A model generated the notes under the pieces. It did no database searches. It was given only the letters and a program-made list of their open reading frames with translations, and had not been told where the DNA came from. A stretch of 64,000 nucleotides of DNA from Corynespora cassiicola (taxonomy: Eukaryota > Ascomycota > Dothideomycetes > Pleosporales > Corynesporascaceae): contig JAEUWY010000020.1 in assembly GCA_022059125.1 (NCBI GenBank), positions 992,001-1,056,000 of the forward strand. Direction: 5' to 3'. Below are positions 37,022-47,216 of this stretch, piece after piece (the stretch's first letter is position 1; each line of letters opens with the position of its first letter). Position numbers and translations under genes: made by a program.

Positions 37022-38647
37022 CCTGTCTGGCTCCAGCCAGCAGCACACGCCCAGCTTACCAGCGCTGCATGCCGCAACGTTGCACTACGCCCCAATCAAT
37101 CCTCGTCCCCTCGTCTTACTTATCTTACCGGCTGCTGCTCGCTGCTGCTCGCTGCTGGTGAGGCACACCAAGCTCCCCCGGGCCGTTCGCTGCGTCGAGT
37201 TGGATGCGATCATCCGCAGACATGACCTCACCCATCAGCCTGTCCCTGTCGATCGGCAGCACAACTCGACGCTGAACCGCCTCCCCAGGCTTTGCCCCAG
37301 CCCTGGCCCAGCGCGACCCAGCGCGACCCAAGCCTGCCGTGGCCTCGGGCAGCACAAGGAGATTGCCAATCTGTCGCCTTACCTGACGACTCGGACCAGA
37401 CACCACCACACAACCACTGCTCTGTAGGCCTGGCCCAGGGGTAGCCGCCAATTCGAGTTTCCACGTCGTACCAGCCCGCTCCATCGAGTCGGTCCAGGTG
37501 CCATCTAGCACCGCAGCAGACTTTCGCGCCTCGGTGCTGCTCTCAGCTGCTGTGCGCCCGTCGGCTGGCTGCGCCATCTCAATATCTGGCCCCCCCCTCT
37601 ACGCTCTTGTACGCGTCCGAATGGGCTGTGCCGGATCCGGTCCTGGTTGGGACGACGGCCACGAACACCAGTTCTGCCTTTTGCGGGGCAGGCGGAACAT
37701 CGCGCACCGCCATCGCCTCTGCAGCCACCCTTCCAGTCCAACCACTCTGTCCAAATCCACCACCCAACCATGAAACCACACTACCACCGCTCCATCGACT
37801 TCTCCATGTTGTGCATCTGTCCATGAGCCTGTTTCACAAACACCACAAGTTGAAGCAAACGCCACCACCCATCCAGACGCTACTGTGCCATCATGTTTCC
37901 AGAAACGTGCCTTCTTCTGCCTGGGTCATGGGAAACAGCGGGCGTCGAGCGAAGCCACCGTCTGCACGAGAGCACTATTGGCATGCACGCCCATGCTTGA
38001 TAGGTGCTATCGTTTTTCACCGTTGCACCTCAAAGTTCCCGCCGCTGCTCCAGAAGACGGGCTGTGAACCAACCCACCATTCCAGATCGCTGCGACAGGC
38101 CTGCCCGGAGCCTGCAAGCAACTGCAAGCCGACGCAGCTTGGATGCGTCGCCCCCCTAAAATAGACAATGTTTGCCTCCCCGCTCGCCTTGCCCGTCCCA
38201 TCCATTATTATTTTTCCCTTTTTCTTCGCCAGCTCGCCGCGCGAGCACAAATATGGAAACATTGCGTACCTTGCTTGCCGGTCAACCCTTATTTTGCTTG
38301 TCCGCACACCCTGGGTCGACTTTTCTCAGCTCAGCGACAGCTGCAGCTAACCTGCAATCCTGTCTTCTTTCCGTTTTCTTTTTCTAGCCCTGTCCCGCGA
38401 CTACGGTCTGGCGCCCACCACTTCAGATTTTTTTTACTTTGACTCTCGCAGCCGCACCCATGCCTCTGTCCCCATCACCGCCGCCGCCCTGTTTGTGCCA
38501 ATTCCATTCGACCACCTACTCCGTGCTCCTCCTTCCCCAGGCACTGGTTCTCCGAATGCTCGGGCAGCTCAATTGAGAGTTTTTTTTGGTCTGGTGGCCT
38601 GTGGTTCCGCCTTGTGAGGTGGTGCCGGTGCTTACCGTTGCACGGAC

Positions 38648-38665
38648 GGGGGGGGGGGGGGGGGG
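38648..38665. repeat. Homopolymer of 18 G
   Basis: Eighteen consecutive G, read directly. It is unusual in length and could be miscounted by sequencing. Confidence 0.85.
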
Positions 38666-38939
38666 CATGACATGCATGGTGCGGTGGTGGTGGTACGGCG
38701 CTTTCGATAGATGACGGCATTAAGTGAGAAGGATGACTCAGCCCCGGAATATTGTGATGCTGCTGATGATGATTATTGGGGGAACGATGAGATTGACCGC
38801 TCCGTTATGCCATCTTTTAGCCCTCTCGTGGCCTTTGTCTATCTTCGCGGTTTTGCTGATGCGAGGCTTAGTCGGTCGGCTTTCGAGCGTGGGGGTGTCC
38901 AGTGAGATGAGGATGCGAGCCTGTAGGCGAGGCTGAGTG

Positions 38940-38974
38940 CATGGCATGGCATGGCATGGCATGGCATGGCATGG
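38940..38974. repeat. (CATGG)7 pentamer tract
   Basis: Seven exact CATGG units, the same pentamer as the four copies at 27326-27345. Confidence 0.95.
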
Positions 38975-39450
38975 ATGGATGTGGTGACATGATCCCACGG
39001 AAATGTGCCCCTCGTCCGTCCTCACATCAGCCTTGAATTCCCGAGGAGGGTTCGCGATGCATCCGCGGGCTTGGACTGAGAAAGGAAGGCGGAAGCTGTG
39101 AAGGGGGGATGGGGGGATGGGGGGGTTACCCGAAGTGAGAAGGTGAGTAGAGATGAGGTAAGCCTGTGCGCGTGCGTGATTTCCATGTGGTGTGAGGGAA
39201 CTGGTCATCTGCTTGCTTGTGACATGTTCGGGTTCTTTGAAGTGCTGGGGGTGTGAGATTGTTTGCTTGCGTGTGTATGTGTGTGTGGTGCATGTCTTGG
39301 GCGGAATATTGTGTCTGGATTTGGGATCTGGGGCTACGTGTACAAAAATCTGCTGTTTTTGGGCGGTAGGTCTTGTGGATGTATATTTGGGTGGGGTTGC
39401 TGGTAAGGAGATGTTGGCGCTGTCGAAGAGGAAGCGGACACATGTCCCAT

Positions 39451-42400
39451 TACCATTGATATGGCTGAATTAATCATAGCTAATGGGTTTATTTACTGTC
39501 CTTGAGATGGCCTTGGTATTAGCTACTCACGATAGCTGTATACCAATGTTGCAAACGCATCCCTCTACCTGATTTATCCATCACTGGCTTGGAAAATGGC
39601 TTTGGAATTACACCTATGATGCTCTTCATCATTAGATCAGCACTGCGTTGGAGATGAAGAAGAGGAGCATTGGAAAATCCCTCAAACTCGTTTTATTTTC
39701 TGTTAAGTATCATGAAGAACCCACAATCAGTCTGCAAGCAACTTGTGACGCAGACCATGGTAGTCGTTTAGCAAGCGTTGAAGCCAGAAACTAAACTATA
39801 GCCTTAGAGCGGCATGAAAGACTGAAATATATAGAGGTTCCTATGGTTGAAGGAGGGAAAAGTATATATAAGCTCAAAGAATATCATGCAAAAAGTTGAC
39901 AGCTTGAGGGGCAATGACAATTTGGCATGTCTCCTGCGTTTCAGGTTGCAGCGGAATTATCAAAGCCGTGTACGTGTTGATAATGCCTTGACCATTCTTG
40001 ATTCTTTAACAAATGCATGCCCTGAGCTCAATCTGAAGGAATAATATCCAAATGAAGTCATTGGGTCAGTATTGAAATAGATGGCAGGTTAAATTCCCTA
40101 TGGCGTTATTATAATTATGTACTGCGTCCAGTCTAGATACATATTACATGAAATGGTTATTCCGAGACTAGAATAAATCTGGTCATGAACACGTTTATGT
40201 TTGTATGCTTGTATGTACCACACCACAGCCTCAAGATGATCATTTTCATTAACATTCCCGTTTCTGTTCAAACGGCCTTTCATACTATGAATTCTTCATC
40301 GTATTGCATCCGCATACCTCTATAAAAACCCCTTCGCTGCACCTCCTGCCTCATCCTCTTCTCCTCACGGCTGGGCAATTTTTATGTCATATTTCTAAAA
40401 CTTACCACGAGTGGACCTATTTTGTTCACTCCCACTAAAATTTGCACTCATACCACATGATGAAGTTTCTTTTCCGTTAAAACCCGACCCATTCTATGTC
40501 ATAAAGTCCCTTTGTAACCTAAAACCCTACAGTCTATAAACTACATGATCAAAACTCGCAAACTGAAAGCAAGTGTCCACTGTCGAATGAGGGCATTTGG
40601 TCATACAAAAAGATATCTTGTGCATCCGCATGAGGCCAAATCGAAATGGGAACAAGCATAACGCCTGCATGAGAATTTTGTTCTCCAAAAAGCTAGCGTC
40701 TAAAATTTTACTTACTTCGTTGCCATCAAAGTGCTAAAAATCCCTTCACTTTTTCAATCATATCTTGTCTAAAACATGTTTCGGGGCCTATATGCTGGCC
40801 TGTCCACTCTTAAAGCCGTTTTGAAATCCCAATCCACAGCGACAACAAGTTTCTGTTCGTGTTGTCTAAAACCGAAACAGATATGAATCTGTCATTGTTC
40901 TGAAAAGAGTTGAAAATTGACTTGGAAGACAATCATGGCTTTGAGGGAGTATACTGACTCAAATTTTCTATCGGAGATGCACATGACGTGCTTTCTTCCT
41001 GACCCAAATCCCACGAACACGAGAGACATAGTCAGTCTGTGTGGACTAAAATAACCCTCGTGGTGGGAATGAACTAAAGCCGGAAACAAAACTATGTCAA
41101 TCAGAGCGCTATGGGTCAAGGCAAGACAATAATGCTTCCTTATAAAGATTCTCCAAGCCCTTTCATGGTACTGAAGCCTCACAAAAACTTATAAATGTTC
41201 AACAGAAATAATTTGGGAAACTTCATCATAAAACAACTCATCAACGGCGCATGTTCTGTTGCAAAAAGCTCGTCTTGAATTAAATTACAAGTAACTTAAC
41301 GTCATGACGGCAACTTCTTTTGAGACTTAGATCCCGATGCTCCCATAGGATAACTGTGGGAGTTCGTAAATCCAAGGTGCAAGAACATATGGAAATTGTG
41401 CAATTCAAAATGATATGATAGATGACGCATGCATCTTTGAGGAAGGTTGTGTGACTAAAAAATGGACGCGACATGCTACAATGGCACCAAGTGTGTGGGC
41501 ACAAGAATGAGGCTCTTTTCTGTTCACAGAGAATCTTTATAACTATCTTCATGGCTGATTACAAATGGAAGACTATTCTCGGACTTAAAAAAACGTTACC
41601 AAACAGTCTGATGAACTTCTGGAAAGAGTTCGTGGCAGATAAAAAAAAAATCAATGCCGATGGCAATGACTAGAACTGAAGTCGAAATCAAACAGCAGGT
41701 TGTTGATGTTGTGTTCCCAAACACCAAATGACAAGGAATATGAGATATCTGAGCCGAAATCAACGTCAGAACCAATTACATGAGGCCTGAAAACAAGGCC
41801 ATTTTCGGATGCCGGCAATAATCCCAGCATGGCGGGGGGTATTCCAATTTCGATCAAACACGTCAAATGTGTATATGACCCAATAAGGACCAAGAATATC
41901 CGAGGAACTATATGAGGGTATCTGAGGGTATATGGGAAGAAAAAAGATGTCAGTCATGTGCATGTCATCCTTTTGGGCATAAAGCTCAACATTATTTGAC
42001 TGCACGATTTACCATGAATGCACATAGAAGAATGAGTTCAGAACAAAATTTTCTTATTCATGAAAGAATACTACAATCTGATGTAATACCTACGAATCAA
42101 TCCTTAAAGCTGGATCATGGAGAATGGGCCAGCTATTTTCATGGGGCGGACATTGTGTTAGATACATATACATGTTTTCATCAAGTCTAGTCTGTGTTCA
42201 CATGAATGAAGAAAGCATAGAAGAGATGACAGTTCTAGAGGACTGTAATACGCTAGAAGGAGGCCTTATGCTGCCTTGACCGGAAAAACAACCTGATATG
42301 TTTTGGTAACGCACTCTTTGCTTTTGTATCCAAGGTGGCAGGGAATGAAGTCCATAGGTATTTGCTTAGCAAGTAGTAATCACCACCACTCTCATTTAAG

Positions 42401-42525
42401 TCTTAGCATGAACTTCAGTTTTGAATAATAGAATAACAACTGAGCGATGGATTTCTAGCCAATCACTTAGTGCAAAGCGCACTCCTCTATATTTTACCCG
42501 CCATTACTGGGGCCCTTCCATCCGT
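39451..42525. other. AT-rich gene-free block
   Basis: About 3 kb with visibly higher A+T than all neighbouring DNA. Frames are under 100 codons and not protein-like. The hexamer CTAAAA appears nine times on the + strand between 40395 and 41460 and I found no TTTTAG there. It may be a decayed mobile element, but no transposase, reverse transcriptase, terminal repeats or target duplication was recognised. Confidence 0.5.
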
Positions 42526-43539
42526 TCACGCCAACCCGACAAACTTCAAGCTATCCTTCCACAGCTGCTCCTCTCCCTCTGGATTATAAGACCAAGAAGC
42601 ATATCCGTCATTCCAATCCTTCGGCAAACCCTCCTTCTCCATCTCCTCATGACTCCTCGCCGGCGCACAATCACTCAAATAGACACCTCCCTTATGGGCC
42701 CACTCCTGCCCCACAGCAGCATAAACCTGCGTCGCCGCCCCCTGAGCAGGACTCTTCAAGCAAGCACGCAACTCGGGTGTATCAAAATCCGCCATATCCA
42801 GATGCGCCCCCAGCCCCGTCATAATGCCACCTGGATGCAAAGACGTGCTATGCAGATTCTGCGCACCAAACTTCCGCTCAATGTAGTTGCTCATCCAAAC
42901 GTTTGCTGTCTTGGACTGCCCATACGCAGCCCACTCGTTGTAGGGCTCCTTCTCGAAGCCGTAATCGTGCGTCCTCACAGTGCCCCACTGCGTCGCCTTG
43001 CTGCTCACTGACACGTAGCGGCTCGGATATTCGGGCGTGGCAGACGAAAGCAGTACATCCTTGAGCAGCTGGAACAGCAAAAAGTGACCGAGGTGGTTAG
43101 TCCCGAACTGCAGCTCGAAGCCGTCGACCGTCTTGCCCTCAGGGACGGCCATGATGCCTGCGTTGGCGATGATGGCGTTGAGCCTGTCGCTTTGCTCGAG
43201 GAACGCCTTGGCGCCTGCGCGGACGGTGGCCAGGTTCGCAGTGTCGATCTCCAAGAGCGTGATCTTGCCGCCGGTCTTGTGGTTTTCGCTCAGGATGTCG
43301 GAGACGACTTTTTGGCCCTTGGGGAGGTTGCGGACGGTGCCGAAGACGTGGGCGCCGGTGGTGTGTAGGGCGCGAAGGGTTTCGATTCCGATTCCGGAGG
43401 ATACGCCGGTGACGAGGAAGACTTTGTCGGAAAGCTTTCCAGCCAGTCCCTCGTCTTTGATGATTTGGAGGGCTGTTGGGCGGGCATCACCTGGACCGGC
43501 GAGATTGGAGGGTTTGTAGGTTTCGGCGTAACGAGACAT
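42526..43539 (-). CDS. Short-chain dehydrogenase/reductase (retinol dehydrogenase/WWOX-like)
   Basis: A single exon of 337 residues. The Rossmann cofactor motif TGVSSGIG is at 44-51. An NAG motif is at 126-128, active-site serine candidates are at 179-180 (VSVSS), and the catalytic Tyr-x-x-x-Lys is YGQSK at 206-210. LHPGGIMTGL follows, as in the 'extended classical' SDRs that resemble retinol dehydrogenases and WW-domain oxidoreductases. It should oxidise or reduce a carbonyl or alcohol with NAD(P); the substrate cannot be read. No signal peptide or membrane segment is seen, so it is probably cytosolic. A TATAAAG box on the same strand at 43663-43657 lies about 120 bases upstream. The gene borders the AT-rich block; its own codon use is GC-rich. 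Confidence 0.9.
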   Translation of the reverse strand: MSRYAETYKPSNLAGPGDARPTALQIIKDEGLAGKLSDKVFLVTGVSSGIGIETLRALHTTGAHVFGTVRNLPKGQKVVSDILSENHKTGGKITLLEIDTANLATVRAGAKAFLEQSDRLNAIIANAGIMAVPEGKTVDGFELQFGTNHLGHFLLFQLLKDVLLSSATPEYPSRYVSVSSKATQWGTVRTHDYGFEKEPYNEWAAYGQSKTANVWMSNYIERKFGAQNLHSTSLHPGGIMTGLGAHLDMADFDTPELRACLKSPAQGAATQVYAAVGQEWAHKGGVYLSDCAPARSHEEMEKEGLPKDWNDGYASWSYNPEGEEQLWKDSLKFVGLA

Positions 43540-44358
43540 GTTGAAGGATGAAGCTTCAAATATATGAGATATATTGTGCAGAGATATTCAGATCGATGTA
43601 GATGTGATTGATGAACTGTGAACTGATGGAGGCCGACTCTACATGTACACCACGCTCTTTATACATCTGGACGACACTGATTGTAGCAAGGAGGTTATTT
43701 TAAGTCCAATAGCGTATCAAATTATTTCGTCCATCGAGTCCTCCATTTTGCACCAGATATTGCATATTACTCGCATAATGTCCTAAATCCGCTGGACACC
43801 AATGCTCAGGCTTGGAGGGGGCGGATTTAACACCAAGTCACGTGTTCGCCAATCAGAATTGCACACTGGCTATAAGGGAAGCGTTGTGATGTTGAATAAG
43901 CCCCTAGCTGCATGCCCGCGTACATTTGTCCGTATTCGTACCATACCTCCACCTGACGAGCCAATCATTTCTACCTTTTTAGCGTGTTTGACAGCCACTG
44001 GCAATAACGAAAGCTGAACCCGTGAGTCCGGAATTCCGAGGACAGCGAAGAAGGTCAATGCACCGCACGCATACTCTCATTGGAACTATGCAAGCGCGCT
44101 GGCGGGTATACCAACTATTCGTGATGGCCGGTGAAATTTTTCCATATTTGCATTGCAATCACTCGAATGCTTGACAGTCAGAACCCGCACCTAAAACACT
44201 GGATAGTACACCGATTACTCCAAAAAAATGAGGCACAAAAGAGCAACGATAAAGAGACAAATCAAAATGGTATATTCAACAAGACTTGAACGCTAGACTA
44301 TTCAAACAATGCACAGTGAGAAATACAAGCAGCCCATTATCATAGCATTCCCATTCCT
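43540..44358. promoter_or_regulatory. SDR promoter and 3' flank of Cdt1-like gene
   Basis: On the minus strand a TATAAAG element (43663-43657) stands about 120 bases before the SDR start codon. The rest shows no gene. Confidence 0.5.
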
Positions 44359-45483
44359 TTACGCAGCTCCGAGAGCTGCCAGTCTGCCCTTGACATCAAC
44401 AGGTCGCATGGCCTGGTTGACAACAACGCTAGAAATTGCGCCCATTCGGACAATAGAGATATACCCTGGTGTCACCTCATTGGCCAGCACCTCGATGCAC
44501 TTCAGGGCTTCATCTTTCGAGATTGGACTGCGGATAGAACCTTGCAGAGACTGTACTAGCGTGGCCATGGAAAACGAGGCTCGCATTCCAGGCTTGCTGG
44601 CACAAAGGAGGGAGATGAGTCCCAAAACATCCTCAGAGCGCTGCAGCGCCGCTTTGCGTTGGAGTTCGGCAGGTGTTGGAGCAGCCGGACCAAAAGCTGC
44701 GGCAGTCTGCTTCGCAAGGATGCGGTCAAGTAGATTTGTCTTCCGCACGGAAGCAAATTCCGTAATCTTGGGTTGCTGAGCCTCCGCTTGAACGGGCTCA
44801 TTTTCTTTCCCAACAATCTCTTTAGTCTTCTTTTGCGCACGCCCGTGCTGTACGCTGTCCTTGAATTCCCTCAGGCGCTTGCGTCCTTTTTCTTGGATGG
44901 GTGCCACGGCAACGAGCGATGAACATGACGTGATTTCGGCTTGGGGGAGCTGAGCGATGAATTTCGGGATCGCAGCTTCGTCGACAAACGGCTGGATGCT
45001 GAATTGCTTGGTATCTGTTTTCCTGGCTCGTCCACGTCGCTTTGGCGTCGCAATCGGTCGCGTTGCGAGCTTTTCTGCGCGGTTCTGTCCCTCACTCCAC
45101 TGTTTCCATAGGTGGTCCAAGCTCGCCATGAACATTGCCTGCAGTGCCTCATGGTTCAAGGAGCCCATGACTCCGGTCATTTTGTGCTCCTCTTGAAGCT
45201 CGAGACATATTTTGCCGCGGCCATAGTCGGAGAGGTAGAAAGGATTGTCGCTGGCGGAAGGACCCGCGCCTAGGACGCCGATGCAAAGTCTAATGTCGTC
45301 GTAACTGACTTTTCGCTGGCGCCAAACAGAGGTCGTTGAGTTCGTCAGGTCCCGGAGATCGACAGGTGTGGCAGTTCCGTTGTGCGCGTAGTGTAGTGAC
45401 AGCGCGGTGAGGAAGGATGAGTGCAGTGTGAGGAGATTGACAAGTTCGGTGGGAAGCACCTGGGTGGCGCTAATGGGCGACAT
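44359..45483 (-). CDS. CDT1: DNA replication licensing factor Cdt1-like
   Basis: A single exon of 374 residues. The C-terminal part (about 250-365) matches the Cdt1 winged-helix region that binds MCM: RKTNLLDRILAKQ, LQRKAALQRSEDVLGLISLL, SMATLVQSLQGSIRSPISKDEA, then a helix to VVVNQAM. The N-terminal half is shorter than animal Cdt1, with an ELVNLLTLHSSFLTALSLHYA helix and a VSYDDIRLCIGVL strand that fit the central winged-helix fold. A basic stretch RRGRARK lies at 149-155. Two glutamine-led motifs resemble PCNA-interacting peptides: QFSIQPFV at 160-167 and QPKITEFASVRK at 237-248. Cdt1 loads MCM helicase at origins in G1 and is destroyed in S phase. The family is poorly conserved, so identification rests mainly on the C-terminus. 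Confidence 0.75.
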   Translation of the reverse strand: MSPISATQVLPTELVNLLTLHSSFLTALSLHYAHNGTATPVDLRDLTNSTTSVWRQRKVSYDDIRLCIGVLGAGPSASDNPFYLSDYGRGKICLELQEEHKMTGVMGSLNHEALQAMFMASLDHLWKQWSEGQNRAEKLATRPIATPKRRGRARKTDTKQFSIQPFVDEAAIPKFIAQLPQAEITSCSSLVAVAPIQEKGRKRLREFKDSVQHGRAQKKTKEIVGKENEPVQAEAQQPKITEFASVRKTNLLDRILAKQTAAAFGPAAPTPAELQRKAALQRSEDVLGLISLLCASKPGMRASFSMATLVQSLQGSIRSPISKDEALKCIEVLANEVTPGYISIVRMGAISSVVVNQAMRPVDVKGRLAALGAA

Positions 45484-46136
45484 CGTAGGGGTATTAAAAT
45501 GGGTTCGACAGTAGAATAGAATAGAAGATGGCCGGAGAGGAATATGGGTGTGGGGATGAAGATGAGGGAGAATTGACAGAGTGAGAGGGTGTTATGAGGC
45601 AGAGGGGTTGGCAAAACAGGGAGACGCGCTAATCCGGACCCGGCTGTAATGGACAATCTTGGCGCGTTTGGGCGCGACGCGTTGGCGTTGGCCAATGAAA
45701 AGCGCGCAGCCCCTCCCCACCGAGTGGTTCCTCGGCCACTGCGATTCAGTCTGAGCCAACCATCTACTGCCTCAAACGTCTTCCTGTATGGGACATGCTT
45801 CACGATGCGTTGGCCGAGGATTTTGAGATTTACGCTCCCTCGCCCACCTGGCTGTCCTAAGCGACGCAATAGTGTGAGCACAGGACCAGATGGCCGATCA
45901 ATGAGCAGCAGCACAGTTTGGCAGGAACTGAGCACAGACGGAACCAAGAGACTGGAGTGAAGCGTGGATAAATATGATGAATATGGTATCAAGTACGTAA
46001 TCAGTGAGAAGAGAGGACCCACGTCACCAAAGCCTAAGCTGGCGACATAATGCAGAACAGTGAAGAAAAGGTCCAATTCCTAGCATGTCGTCATCAATCC
46101 CGTTCTCTCGTCATGCGATCATTTCAAATTCGTTCT
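45484..46136. other. Intergenic; Cdt1-like promoter and 3' flank
   Basis: About 650 bases, CT/GA-rich near the Cdt1-like start, with no recognisable gene. The motif GACGCGT-like GACGCG lies near 45622 and a related GCGACGCGT at 45675; MCB-type ACGCGT sites often drive G1/S genes, but this is only a resemblance. Confidence 0.35.
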
Positions 46137-46680
46137 TCATTTGCCAAACCAGCTTCCGATCCAAGACTTGGACTTGTCGGCGCCTTCGGTGACCGACTTG
46201 TCGAATTTGTCGACAGCCTGGTTAAGCTCCTTGCCGGTTGCCTGCCGTGCCTCCTCGAATTTCTTCTTGGCGTCCTGGCTGTATGCATCGAGCTGCTGGC
46301 CGGCCTTTTGTGCTTCGGCTTTGGCGTCATCGGCCTTGCACCACACGTTAGCATACATTTGCCCCGCACTGATACCCGTGGACAAGGATGAGTGGGAGTA
46401 CATACAAAGCCCTGGGCCTTTGCGCGCACCGCCTCGAAACCCTCTTCTCCAGCCTTCTTGGCTTCCTTCTCACGACCGGGCAGCTCGCTCTTGACCTTTG
46501 CTGACGCGGTCGCGGCATCGTCTGGTCCAAGTCAGTATAGGTGTCGCGAAGGTCTGGTCGAGATCACGCACGCTCGAATTGCTTCTGAGCAACCTTGGGG
46601 TCTCCACCAGCGCTGTAGAGGTAGTATGCGCCAGCGCCGGCAGCAGTGGCAGCACCCAAACCGAGGACTCTGCGAGACAT
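46137..46680 (-). CDS. Calcofluor-white-hypersensitive-like small protein
   Basis: Three exons, 46680-46572, 46521-46406 and 46334-46137, give 140 residues with consistent phases. The N-terminus MSRRVLGLGAATAAGAGAYY is a short Gly/Ala-rich hydrophobic helix, possibly a membrane or mitochondrial anchor. The rest is a long charged helix with Lys/Glu/Ala heptads (AKKAGEEGFEAVRAKAQ, DDAKAEAQKAGQQLDAYSQD) and ends KSWIGSWFGK. Fungal relatives carry the name calcofluor white hypersensitive protein; the molecular role is unknown. Helix-rich composition resembles LEA or apolipoprotein-like proteins. The donor of intron 1 (GTGCGT) is less usual than the others. Confidence 0.7.
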
Positions 46681-47216
46681 GATGCCAGATGTGTAGTTGA
46701 AAAGTAAAAGGGTTGTTGGAGTGGCTGGAAGACGATTATAGGATTTGGGAGAACAGTGAGGAGTGCAGGAGCGGCAGCCGCGGTACTTATGGGTGGGGTG
46801 ATGGCTCGGAAGAGAGGATGCGGAGTCTTTCAAGCATGGCAATTGGGTAACTCCAATGACGTAGCAGTGAAGTCGCAGCTTGAGCACGGACCATCCACCG
46901 CCGCGCGATGACTTGGGAACCAGATCGCCGGCCTGGACGCCCTGGCCTCTGATCTAAATCTCCCCATCTCAACCAGTCGCGACCCCCTATTCTGCTTGCC
47001 TGCATTTTCCCTGCGCCAAGTGCTGGCCGCAGGTCTTTTCTGTAGTCTCTTTGCTTGTTAGAAGTTCAACGGTCGCCGCATTTCCCTTCCCGCCCCTGTT
47101 TCGTGCTTCTACCATAACGCTCTTGTCGGCCGCCACGCTCCCCTCATGTATCCCCGATAGTAGCGGCTTCGAGGCCCTCTTAATTTTCCCAGAGTCCAGT
47201 AATACCCGCATCCACC
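46681..47216. promoter_or_regulatory. Divergent promoter region
   Basis: The 536 bases separate the minus-strand calcofluor-hypersensitive-like gene from the plus-strand Pex24p-domain gene. CT-rich leaders are seen on both sides. No specific site can be named. Confidence 0.45.

Larger units (their letters stand above)
32027..39450. other. GC-rich gene desert with simple repeats
   Basis: About 7.4 kb with no recognisable gene. Open frames are long on both strands because the sequence is GC-rich and rich in GCC, CTGC and CCCG units, but their products lack domains and start and stop at random. A 32-codon frame at 33421-33519 is the only one with a good start context and is listed separately. 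Confidence 0.5.

Noticed and set aside
36261..37225. Several overlapping frames of 230-308 codons on the + strand and a 320-codon frame on the minus strand
   Set aside because: Three frames of the same strand are open at once in GC-rich repeat DNA, the sign of composition and not of coding.
39451..42525. AT-rich block as a transposon
   Set aside because: No transposase or polymerase motif, terminal repeats or target-site duplication was recognised, so it is left as unclassified.
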